A stretch of 18,143 bases of DNA from Betaproteobacteria bacterium (GTDB taxonomy: Bacteria > Pseudomonadota > Gammaproteobacteria > Burkholderiales > Burkholderiaceae), in contig RFXC01000068.1 of assembly GCA_009921765.1 (NCBI GenBank), positions 1 through 18,143 on the forward strand, given 5' to 3'. Shown piece after piece: positions 1-11,600 of the stretch (its first letter is position 1; each line of letters starts with the position of its first letter). The position numbers and the translations under genes are program-made. The notes under the pieces were generated by a model. It was not told the DNA's origin. It saw nothing but the letters and a program-made list of their open reading frames with translations, and ran no database searches.

Positions 1-2670
1 CGAGATGGCAAGCGTTGCCTTCTGAACGTAAACACCAAGCTGGTAGCCAGTGGAATCGATCTTGATTGCGCCGGTGGAGCCGAGCAGCAATGCACCATTG
101 AACGATGCCGCGTAATCGAGCGACTTGTTTGATGAGTCCTGGCTGTTGTACTTGAATCGGATGCCCTCGAGCGACAGCTCGAACACGCTCTGGTCAATGC
201 CAAAGATGCTCATGCGGTCCATCGCCACGTCGACGGTGGTGTACGACTGGCCGCCGGCCTTCACGAGCACCACACCGAAGTCAACACCCTCGACGCCGAA
301 TCCATACAGGCGATCGGCTTGCTGCGACAGCGTGCGCGATGAGTCGATCCCGCCATCGGCGTAGCCCACGAACGCCTGGATGTTCTGGCCCGTGATCGCC
401 ATCATCGACGTCGCCTCGACGTCGCTGAGGGTGCCTGATTTGCTGCGCAGTTTCAGTGGCGCGGCCGGCGTGTATTTCTCGAAGCCCAGACGCCCGCTGA
501 AATAAGCGAAATTGAACAGGTTGAGCGTGAGGTCAGCTTCCACCCGGATCAACTCGCCCACCGCGCCGTTGTGGTTCACGGTGATGGTACTGCTCGGCCC
601 GGTCGGAATCGCAACCGGACGGGTCGCGAAATCGATGACCTGATCGCCCTCGCGCGTGGCCTGGTTGATATCGACCGACAGATTGCGCAGGCTGGGGAGG
701 AAATCGCCAATACCCACGAATCCGAACCGTGTCGCCGACGCCTTCAGCGCAGTCCACTTGCGGCTGGCGTCCTTTTTATCGGTATAGAAGCCGATACCGA
801 AGTTGACACCCTCCAGCGCGAGTCCGATCGCGTCGTCGGTTCCGCCGTTGACGCCCGCAAACGCGTTGACGTTCGAGCCGCCGATGGTGAGCGTGTCGAC
901 GTCGATCACCTCGGAGGTGGTCTGTCCTGACTTGCGAGACAGCGCCACCTTGGTGGTGGCCGACTCGATCGAGAAGTTGCCGCTCACGCGGAAGAAGCCA
1001 AACAGGTCGATGACGATGCCCGCATCGACCCGGATCAATTCGCCTTTGGCGCCATCGATCGACAGGTTGAGCGTGGACGACACGCCGGTGGGCACAGCCA
1101 GCACGGTGGCGCCGGTGGAGAAGTCGACGACCTGATCGTTTTCCTTGTCGGCCTGGTTGATGTTGACAACCAGGTTGTTGGCACTGATCGTCAGACCGCC
1201 GATTCCAACGAATCCTGCGCGCGAGGCGCTTGCTTCCAGGCTGGTCCATTTACGGCTGGCATCGGCCTTGCCAGTCATGAGGGCAAGGCCAAATGCAACG
1301 TTTTCAAGCTTGAGACCGAGTTCGTCGGCGGTGCCACCCTTGATGCCTGCGAAGGCGGTGAGGTTCGAGCCACCGATGCTCAGTAGATCGACATCGACGC
1401 GTTCGGCGGTGGTGGAACCCGACTTCTTCGCAAGCGTGACGGTTTGCGACCGCTTCTCCACCGCCAGATTGCCGCTGACCTGGAAGAACCCGAAGATATC
1501 GAGCGTAAGCGTACCCGCTGCGCGAATGACCTCGCCCAGCCCTTTGTCGATCGAAAGCTTGAGTTCCTTGCCCGTGCCGACCGCTACCGACAGGTCGGTG
1601 GCGCTGAAGTCGACGACGTCGGTGGCATTTCCATCGGCCTGGTTGATCAGCACGCCAACATTGGTGGCTTGGATCTTGACCGAATCCCCCAGCCCCACGA
1701 AGGCTACGGAGCCCGCCGACGCCTGCAGCGCGGTCCATTTCCGCGTGTTGCTGGCCTTGCTCGTCATGAGAGCCAGGCCGAACTCGACCCCGGTGAGCGC
1801 CAGACCAAAGCGGCTCGAGGTGTTGCCACCGATGCCTGCGAATGCATTCAGGCCGCTGCCGCCCACCGTGAGCAGATCGACTGCGACGGTTTCAGCTGCG
1901 GCGTTCCCAACCTTGGTGAGCGTGACGGACTTGCTACTCTTCTCAACCGCCAGTTCGCCAGACACCTGGAAGAAGCCGAACAGGTCGAGATTGAGCTGAC
2001 CGCTCGCGCGGATCATTTCGCCGCGACTGCCGTCGAGCGAGAGCTTCAAGCCCTTGGTGGTACCCGTGGCGACGGTGAGATCGGTGGCCGTGAAATCGAC
2101 AACATCGGTGGCCGCACCATCTGCCTGGTTGACCAGCACGCCGACATTGGTGGCGCCAATCTTGACGCTGTCGCCCAGCCCCACGAAGGCCACGGATCCG
2201 GCTGTGGCCTGCAGCGCCGTCCATTTGCGCGTGGGTTGAGCCTTGCTGGTGAGAAGCGCCAGGCCGAATTCAACATTGGTGAGCGCCAAGCCGAGGCGAT
2301 CGGGGCTGTTGCCATTGATGCCGGCAAAGGCGTTGATGCCGCTGCCGCCAATGGTGAGCATGCCCGCTTCCACCTGCTCGGCCGCTGCCGTACCGACCTT
2401 GGCGAGCGTGATGGTCTTGTTGCTCTTCTCGATCGCGAGGTCGCCCGTGACCTGGAAGAAGCCGTAGACGTCGAGTGTGAGCGTACCGCTGGCGCGCACC
2501 AGCTCACCCCGCGTGCCATCCAGTGTCATCTTGAGCGAGCGGCTCGGCCCGGTGACCACCGACACATCGCTACGCAGGAAATCGACCACTGTCGTGGCGT
2601 CGCCGTTCGCCTGGTTAATGAGGACGCCCACGCCGGTGGCGCTGACCTTCATGTCGTTGCCAAGGCCGAC
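1..2670 (-). CDS. Giant modular repeat protein, downstream fragment (partial, 3' end outside window)
   Basis: I translated this frame through to the window edge; it is open from 2670 (VGLGNDMKVSATGVGVLINQ) to base 1, ending in TLAIS, with no stop. The first ATG is at 2652. It lies inside a conserved repeat motif and overlaps the stop of the central fragment, so I do not regard it as a natural start. The frame encodes the end of unit 3.1, five complete type A units (2586-637 contains four, then 636-121) and the beginning of another. The sequence is a direct continuation of the same protein, as shown by the same motifs, the same strand and the absence of a gap. The protein continues beyond the window. 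Confidence 0.85.
121..636 (-). repeat. Divergent type A unit 3.6 at the end of array 3
   Basis: The unit keeps GELIRV, AFVG and GVDFGVVL, but several conserved positions have changed. LDLFGF becomes LNLFNF, INGG becomes YADGGIDSS, the RKWTAL motif becomes SYTTVDVAM, and FVGIGD becomes SIFGIDQ. A new stretch, IRFKYNSQDSSNKSLDY, replaces INQA. This looks like the edge of the array leading into a different region. Confidence 0.7.
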
Positions 2671-5600
2671 AGCTGTTGGGTGGCCAACACCAGGCCGAAC
2701 TCGACCCCGGTCATCTTGAGGCCGAGCTCGTTCGCCGTGCCACCATTCAGGCCGGCAAACGCAGTCATGTTGTTGGCGCCGATCGTGAGCAGGTCGACGT
2801 TGACCGTGCTGGCCGCCTTGGTGACCACACCGCTCGCGTTCTTTTGCTCGTCTGCCAGCTTGACCGATCCGCTCTTCTTCTCAATGCCAAAGTTGCCCTT
2901 GGTCTGGAAAAACCCGAAGAGGTTGATATCAAGCACCCCGGTGACCCGCATGAAGTCGCCGAGCGAGCCATCGATGTCGAGCGTGCTGTCGGTGGTGGGA
3001 CCCGTGGGTACGGTGAGATCGGTGGCCGGCGTGGTGTCAGAAGCACCTGTCGTGTAATCCACCACCACCGTACGCGCCGGCTTGGCGGGTGTGACGACCG
3101 TCTTGCCCGCTTGCACGACCTGCAGCGAGGCCGCACTGGTGATGGCTACGGGGCTGACCGTGACGTCTGCCACGTTCACGCCTTTGAGCGAACCGGCAAA
3201 GCCGAGTTGCATCGTCTTGCCGGCCCACAGCACCAGATCGAGCGAGGCAGCAAAGCCACCGCCAACCGCGGTGTTCAGGGCCGCCGCCGCCTTGTCGAGG
3301 ATGGCCTCGACCTCGGCACGCGACATCTCGGAGTCGATCGTGTCGGTCTGAACGCTCTTGCCCGAGTGCGTCAGCGTGAGCTTGAAGCCCACCTGGTCGG
3401 CATCCGACTGGAGGGCGATCTGCTGCACTTCGCCCGCCGTCGAAACACCTTGCGCGATGTTGTAGGGCCTCACCACGCCGAGCTGCAGATCGGCAGAGTA
3501 GCTGGTGATGTTGGCGACATCCAGGCGCGACAGCGCGCCCTGGAAGCTGATGGTGTAGGCGAGCGATCGAGCGGTGCTTTCCGCCGTATCGAGCGCCACG
3601 GTGAAGTTGCCCGCACCGAAGATCTTGGCCAGACCCGTTTCAATGTTCTGGCGCAGCACGCTGCGGTCGCTGTTGTAGGCGATCGGGTCGGTGAACTGGT
3701 CATTGCCATTGGCATCGGGGACCGAGACGCGGAAGGTACCGGCCGGCAGTTGCGGATCAACCGAGACCGCCGAGACCTGCATCAACGCAATATCGGATCC
3801 GGCCAACGAACCGCCGAACTGAACGCGGTAGGCATCGGTGCCGTCGGCCGAAACCGAGAGCGTGCCCAGTCCGCCCAGAGATTGGGTGCCGCCGCTGGCA
3901 GTTGCCGCACGCAGCGCGTCCTGAACCGTCTGCGCATTGGCGCCAAACGCGATGGGCGCGGTGACGAACGTGACGCCCGCGCGCGCCACACTCAACCGGA
4001 ACGTGCCGGAGGTGGTCTTGGTGGGGTCGGCGGCATCGAGCTTGCGGTCGATACGAACCCGCTGCACCTCGGCGACCGCTGCCGCACCGTCTTGCACCAG
4101 GTCGTAGTCGAGCGGCGTGTTGAACGCGATCATCCCGTCACGGATGTTGGTCTGATCGAGATCGCCAATGAAGCTGATGACGTAGCGCTCGCCGCCGACC
4201 GCCGCAGTATCGCGCTCCACGCGGATGTTGGAGGACGACGTGCCTAGCAGCGTTGCAAACGCGGATTGCAGGTTGGCACGGGTTTGGGACGCATTGCCCG
4301 CAACGAATGCCCCACTGCCCTTGGCCGGGGGCGCGCTTGCTCCCTCGACCTTGAGCAGCAAGGGGTTGAAGGAGGTACCGGCCAGCGCCCCGCCGAATTC
4401 GATGGTGAAGGTGTCGCTGCTCACCAGCTTCACGGTCGGCGTGAGGCCAGGGATGCCTGCAAAGCCTGCTTCCACTGCCGCCTGGATTGCTGCCTCGGTT
4501 GCGCCACCCGCAATCTTTGACGAGGTGTAGACCTGCCCCTGCCAGGTGAGCGACAGCCTGAAGCCCTTCTGTATGGCCTCGGGACCCGCGCCGATCCATT
4601 GCTTCTGCGTGACCGCGTTCACGCCCGCAGTGACTGTCCGGACGGCTGCGGCCGCATTGGTGAGGCCCGCGGCACCAACAGTGATCGCGGCGACATCCTG
4701 CTGAGCGAGCGCGCCGGTGAACTGCAAATCGAGACCGAGCTGCGCACCCGACGACTGTTGCGCGTTGTAGCTCACCTGGACGTTGCCCGCACCGATGGTG
4801 CTCAGGCCGTCAAGCGCCGATTGCACCCGGCGGGCGAGTGCCGCGCCGTCCCGGTCGAAAGTGATAGGCGCAGTGGTCTTGCCGCCGTAGGTCAGAGTGA
4901 AGGTGCCCGACGGTACCGGTTGTGCGCTGTTGATGCTGAGCGTCAGCAGGTTCACATCGACACCGGCGAGGGCGCCCTCAAAGCTCACCAGATACACGCC
5001 TGTGCCGCCACTGGTCACTTCTACGCTGCCGGCATTGCCGAGCGCTGCGTTCAGCGCATAGCGCACGGTGGCCGCGTTGGCACCGAACTGGATGCCAGTG
5101 GTGGTGAACGTCTTGGTGCCGACGGTGAGTGACAGGGCGAAGCTGCCCTTTGCGCCGGTGGTGTCGAGCGTGACCTTCTGCTGCTCGTTTTGCGCCGCGC
5201 CGCCCTGCTGCAGGCGGACATTGGAGAAGGTCTTGGACTCGCTGCGCATCCCGATGGCGGGAATGTCCTTGCCGGCCAGCACGCCGACGAACTCCAGCAC
5301 ATAGCGATGGCCGGTGCCGGTGTAGGTCTTGTCTTCGGTGACCTGAATGGCCTCCGGGCGCGGCGTGTTGTCGGTATAGCCCTTGAGCAGCGCCGCGTAA
5401 GCGTTCTTCAGTTGGCTGATGGTGTCGGCAACGTTCTCTGCGTTGTTCCGGTAGGTCCAGGTGGTGGGCAGAACCGGATTGTCGACAAAATAAAGCTTGA
5501 AGCCCTGGAAGCCGAACTTGTTGCTGAAAGTGACCGCGTAGCGCTCGTTGCGCCCGGTGCCACCACCCGGCTGCACGACGGTAACGGTGCCGCTCGCGCC

Positions 5601-8600
5601 CGAACTTTGCGCCGCCAGATCGCCGGTCAGCACCAGTCGCTGCAGCTCGCTGACGCCAGCGACAGCCGCCCGATCAGTACGCACCACGCCACCGTCCACA
5701 AAAAAGACGTCGTAGGTGCCTGACTGCGTCGGACGAGTGAAGGTGATCGACGAAATTTCGGTCACGCCCGCCTGGGCAGCGACCGGCGTGGTGACCTTGA
5801 CCGTGACCGGGTCGGGTTCGCCGCGCAGCGACTGGACGACCACCTGCTTGACTTCGTTGGTGCCCGCGACCGCCTCGGTCCGGGTGGTGACCGTTGCGGT
5901 GATCGCAGCGGCTTGCGAGGCTACTGTCAAACCCGTGACGTTGATGCCCGCGAGCGTACCGATGAACTCGAGACGGAATCCTTCAATGCGGTTGCCGGTG
6001 ATCTTGACATTGCCCTTACCGACCACCGTCTCGAGTGCAGACGTGAGCTTGAGGATGATCTGTGCGTCGGTATCGCGCGATCCCACCTTGGCGATACCGG
6101 TCTTGCCCTCGCGTGCGAAGCTGAGGTCGCCAACGAAATCGGCCGGAATCAGCAGATCGATCTCGGTGTTGGTCAGGTCTCGCTTCTCGGCCTCAAACGG
6201 AAGCTTGATACCGCGGTTGATCTGAACCTCGAGATCGCTCGCCGACACGGTGAGATCGGAGACACCAACGAACGCTGCTAGATCGGCGGTGGCCTTCAGC
6301 GTGGTGAAGCTGCGCTTGGCATCCTTCGGATCAGAGATGAGCGCGAGCGCAAAGTCGGCTTTTTCGAGCGACAGGCCGATGCGGTCGTCGCGCTTGGCGT
6401 TGATGCCGGCGAACGCGTCGATATCGTTGCCGCCAATCGTGAGCACCTTGGCGCGCTCGATTGTGCTGCCGTCGGACAGCTTGATGGTCTCAAAGCGCTG
6501 CGAGACGGCAAAGTCGCCATCGACCCGAACAAAACCGAACAGGTCCACCAGCAGATGGCCGCGCGCTTCGATCAGCTCGCCCACCTTTCCGTCCTGCTCA
6601 AGGGTTCGGAGTTCGGCGGGGCCGGTAGCGACCTTGAGCGCGTTGGGGCCCGCGGCACTCGCCTTATGGTCAACCACCGCGTCATCTGCCTTGTCGGCCA
6701 GATTGATGCTCACCGACAGGTCGGTTGCGCTCAGCGTGAGGTCATCGATGCCATCGAACGACACCGAGCCGGCGCTAGCCTCCAGCGTGGTCCACTTGCG
6801 GCTTGCATCGGCCTTGCTCGTCATGAGCGCGAGCGCGAAATCGACTTCTGTAAGGGCCAGACCGATTTGATCGTCCGTGCCGCCGTTGATGCCGACAAAT
6901 GCAGAGATGCCGGAGCCACCCACGGTGAGGAGATCAACCGCAACGGTTTCGACGGTGCCTTGCTTGGGCGCGAGCTTGACCGAGCCCGACGACTGCTGGA
7001 ACGCCAGGTTGCCTTCAAACTGGGCGAAGCCGAACAGGTCAAGCTTCAGGTGACCGGCCGCGCGCGTGAGTTCGCCCAACGACCCGTCGGAATCAAGGGT
7101 CACGCTGTCGGCGGGGCCAGCCAGCACATCAAGCTGCTGGATGCCATAGTCGATCACGACATCGGGCGTGGTTCCAGTGCCCTTGATGCCACGGTTGATC
7201 TCGACCATAAGATCGGTGGCGCTCACCTCGAAGCTGTCGAGACCGACGAAGCCCACCGACCCCGCCCGCGCTTTCAGGGTGGTGAATTCGCGAGCGGCAG
7301 CGCCTTGCGTCTTGGGAATCTCGGTGACCAGCGCCAATCCGAAGTCAACGTCGGTGAGGCGCAGCCCCATCGCGTCGTCAGTCCCGCCGCTGATGCCGGC
7401 AAACGCATCGATGCCGGTGCCACCCACGGTGAGCAGGCGACCGCGGATCTCGGTAGGCGCCTTGGCCTTGGCCGCATCTTCGGACACCACGCCGTCGTTG
7501 AGATAGAAGGTTTCATCGCGGCTTTCGATGGCAAAGCCGCCCGCCGCCTGGAAGAAGCCGAACACATCGAGGGTCAGGTTGCCCGAAGCGCGCAACAACC
7601 GGCCCTGCGCGCCGTCCATCGTGAGCGTGGTCTGGCTCGTGATGCCGGTCTTGACCGACATCGCGGTGCGCCGGCCCGCAGCCGGATTGGCTGCATCCTT
7701 CAGGCCGTAGTCAACAACCGCATCACCGATCTTGCCCGCACGATTGACCTCGATCGAAATCGTGTCGCCGGCCAGCGTGAGGCCCTCAATGCCGCCAAAG
7801 GCTGCGCTCTTTGCGCTCGCTTGTAGGCTGGTCCAGCTGCGGGTTTCATCGGTGGCATGCGAATACATCGCCAGGCCGAATTCGGCACCCGCCAGTTCGA
7901 AGCCGATCGCCTCATCAGACCCGCCATTGATGCCCACAAATGCACGCAGATCGGACGCGCCAAGCTTGAGCGCCTGCGCGCTCGCAGTACTGCCATCGGC
8001 AAGCGTGAGCGTGATGGGTGCGCGAGCGCGCTCGAGCGCGAATTCGCCAGACACCTGAACGAATCCGAAAACATCGAGCGTGAGGCGCCCGCTCACCTCC
8101 AGCAAATCACCGCGCTTGCCATCGAGCGTGAGCGTCAGGTCGGAAGTGGGTCCGGTCAGGACGCTGACCGCCGTTCTGCGCGAGCCGTCGGTCTTGGACG
8201 GATTCAGGCTGTAGTCGACCAGCGTGCCGTCGGCAGCCGCCGCCCGGTTGACGGCGACCGACAAGGTGTCAACCTGAACGGTGAGTCCGTCGACACCACC
8301 GAATCCTGCGGTTTCAACGGTGGCCTGCAGCGTGCTCCATTTGCGCGGCACGGCCGTGCTGCCGGCCGCCAGTCGCTCGGTGTAGAGCGCAAGCCCCAGG
8401 TCGACGCCTGACAGCGCAAGCCCCACCGCATTGGCCCGGCCGCCATTGACACCCGCGAAGGCCGACAGACCGCTGCCGCCGATCAGAAGCATGTCGACAT
8501 TGACGGGAGTCAGCGACTCGTCCGCGTTCTGCGTGACGGGGTTGTCGGCCAGACTGACCTGCCCCACCTTCTTCTCGATGCCAAAGCCGCCCGAGGCCTG

Positions 8601-11600
8601 AACGAACCCGAACACATCAAGGTTGAGGTTGCCACGCGCACGCAGCAACTGGCCTTCGGAGGCGTCCATCGACAGCGTGAGGCTGGATGGCTCATCGCGG
8701 GTCCCGGTTTGAATCTCGAAGCCGCGCGCCTTGTAATCGACCAGCGTGCCGTCGGCCGCCTGGCGGTTGACCTCGATCGACAACGTGTCCACCGACACGG
8801 TGAGACCTTCAACTCCCACGAAGCTCGCTTCGTCGGCCGATGCCTGGAAGCTGGTCCAGCCACGCGCTTGGGTGCCCGCCGATTCCAGACCGGTGAGCCG
8901 CTCGTTCAGCACCGCGAGGCCGAATTCGGCGCCGGTGAGCGACAAGCCCACCGCGCCCGCCTTCAGGGCGCCAGAATCTTCGTATCCGCCGCCCACGCCC
9001 GCAAAGGCCTTGACGCCGCTCGCGCCGATTCGAAGCGCGTCAACCCGGACCACGCTCGCCGGCTTGGTGAGTTCGCCCAGCGCGTCATATTCCGCATCAC
9101 CCAGCACGATTTCGTCTTCGCCCTTGTCGAGCGCGAAATTGCCCTGGATGGCGACGAAGCCGAAGATGTCGATGGTGAGCTTTGCACTGGCCTGCAACAA
9201 CTCGCCACGCGCGCCGTCCAACGTGAGCGTGAACACGTCGGTGGTCTTGGCGCCGTTGCGTACATCGAGTTCGGTGCGCCGCTTGGTGGTAGCGGAATCG
9301 ACGCTGTAGTCGACAACCAGGGTGCGGATGGGCTTGGCCGGCGTGGTTTGCGTGTAACCCGTCTCGACGATCGAGATTGTCGGCGTGTAAGTCCTGGGCA
9401 CTTCGGCCACGGTCACTGCCGCCACATCGACGCCAAGGAGCGAGCCGCCAAATTCAAGATCAAGCGCCTTGCCGTTCCAGAACTTAAGCCCAGCCGTGCC
9501 CGCGAATCCTGCATTGCCGGCCGCAGCGACCTTGGCGCTCAACGCAGTCATGGCGGCATCGATCACCGCCTGTGCCTCGGTCTGAGTCATTGACGACTCA
9601 AGCGCCGCGCTGGTGGCAGACTGGCCGCTGTGGGTGACGGTAAGCGTGTAGCCAACATCCGAGGCCGGGCTCGTGAGCCGCACCGCTTGAACCTCGCCCA
9701 CGCGCGCTACGCCCTGCTTCACGCTGTAGGGCGCGACGCGTCCCAGGGACAGCGTATCGAAGTGGCTGGTGATGTCGGCCACATCAACCTTGGCGAGCGA
9801 GCCCTTGAACTTGAGCAGGAAGGCCTGGTTGCGCCCTGTGGTGTCGGCAGGGTCGACATCCACCTGGATATTGCCGGCACCGAAAAGGCCATCGAGCGCA
9901 CCTTGCAGATTGGTGCGAAGCGTTGCGGGCGTGCTGCTGTAGGCGACCGCCGTGGTGAAGCGCTCGCCAGCAGGATCTTCAACCGAAATCCTGAAGCTGC
10001 CCGACGGCAGTTGCGGATCAACCGACACCGCAGCCGCACTGAGCGGCTGAATGTTGACGCCGGTAAGGGTTCCGCCAAAGGACACGCGATAGGTGTCGGT
10101 GCCAGCGGCCGTGACCGTCAGCGTGCCGATCGATCCGAGCGTCGTCGTGCCGCTTGCCGCAGCGCGCAGAGCGTCCTGAAGGACCTGCGCTGTTGCACCG
10201 AAAGCGATCGCCGCGGTGGTGTAGGTCTTGCCGGCATGAGTGAGCGCAAGCCGGAAACTGCCTGCGGTGCTCGCCGCGCGATCGACCTTGATTTCCTGGA
10301 TTTCAGCAACCGCCGCCACGCCGTCCTGGACCAGGTCGTAGTCGAGCGACGTGTTGAACGCGATCATGCCGTCGCGGATATTGGTCTTGTCGAGCGCACC
10401 AATGAAGCTGATCCGGTAGCGCTCGCCGCCAGAAACGCTGAAGTCGCGTTCCACCTTGATGTTGGCGATCGTCGTATTGAGCAGCGTCGCGTAGGCCTGC
10501 CGCATGCTGGCGACGTTGGCCGCCGTGTTGTTGACCTGGTAGGCGCCGCTGCCCTTCGCTGGCGGCGCCGAGGCGCCCACCACCGTGAGCGTCAGCGGAT
10601 TGAAGGTCGAGCCGGCAAGTGCGCCTTCGAACGTGATGTTGAAGGTGTCGGCTCCCAGCAGCTTGACCGTGGGCGTGAGTCCCGTGACGGCGCCGAATCC
10701 CTGACTGACTGCAGACTGAATCGCGCTCTCGGTGGCGCCGCCCGCAATCACGCCGGTGGTGTAGACCTTGCCCTGGTAGGCGAGCGACAGCTTGAAGCCC
10801 TTGGCAATGGCTTCAGATCCGGCCCCCACCCACTGCACCTGTGAAACCCCGGCAACGCCCTGGGTGACGGTGGCGACCGAAGCGCCCGCGTTACGCAGGC
10901 CAGACTGCGATACGGTGAGTGCATCGACGTTGCGCTGAGCGAGGCTGCCACCGAACAGCACATCGAGACCAATCTGCGTGCCGTTGCTGGTGGCCGGGTT
11001 GTAGGTGACCGAGACTGCGTTGGCCCCCACGCCCGACAGCGCGCGGAGCGCCGTCTGAACGCGCGACGCCAACACCGCACCATCGGCGTCGTAGGCGATC
11101 GCGCCGGTGGTTTGACCACCATAGCCGATCGTGAAGCTGCCGGATGGCAGACTCGACTGGCTCACAACCGCAGCCTGCAGAGGCGGCAAGTCGACGCCGG
11201 TCAGCTTGCCGCCAAACTTGACGGTGTAGACGCCCGCTGCGCCCGACTCGACCTCGACCGCTCCTGCACTGCCCAGCGCGGTGTTGAGCGCATAGCGAAC
11301 GGTGGCGGCATTGGCACCGAACTGGATGCCGGTGGTGGTGTAGGTCTTGCCGCCGGTGGTGAGGCTCAGCGTGAAGCTGCCGCTGCTGCCATTGGGCTGA
11401 ACCTCGATTCTCTGGATTTCGCTCTGGCCAGGCGCACCCTCCTGCAGACGGACGTTGCTGAAGGTTCCTTTCTGGGAACTGACGCCAATGGCGGGGACTG
11501 ACTTGCCCGCAAGCGAGCCACCGAATTCGACCAGGTAGCGGTGACCGCTGCCGGTGTAGTTGGTGTCACGGGCGACGTTGATATCGGCCTGGGTAACGAC

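Larger units (their letters stand above)
1..3062 (-). repeat. Type A repeat array 3 (six units and part of a seventh)
   Basis: Units: 3062-2587 (frame break inside), 2586-2101, 2100-1615, 1614-1129, 1128-637, 636-121, and 120-1 (partial). Three consecutive units are exactly 486 bases. This array uses INQADG where arrays 1 and 2 use INRA, VDF where they use VDY, and FFQVSG; two of the units also use VGLGDSVKI where arrays 1 and 2 use FVGIDGLT. Unit 3.1 opens after the same TPAKP linker as array 2. From unit 3.2 on, the array no longer follows the unit order of arrays 1 and 2. It continues past the window. Confidence 0.83.

Noticed and set aside
533..2519. Minus-strand frames at 533-757, 776-1249, 1304-1738, 1943-2224 and 2046-2519 as genes
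   Set aside because: They are alternative frames of the same repeat units. The correct frame (first codon base divisible by 3) is open across the whole region and carries the conserved motifs.
1444..3057. Long plus-strand open frame (537 residues), and similar ones at 2676-4247, 6555-7826, 9630-10844 and 14036-15076
   Set aside because: They lie wholly antisense to the repeat gene, are rich in Arg, His, Gly and Ala, have no family features, and repeat with the same period as the minus-strand units. They are shadows of GC-rich repetitive coding DNA.
1..3062. CRISPR or satellite-like DNA suggested by regular periodicity
   Set aside because: The period is about 486 bases, the repeats are imperfect and fully coding, and there are no short identical repeats with unique spacers.
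11189..11189. ATG as an independent gene start for the central fragment
   Set aside because: Conserved module sequence in the same frame continues upstream to 11660, and no Shine-Dalgarno-like sequence or intergenic gap was seen.
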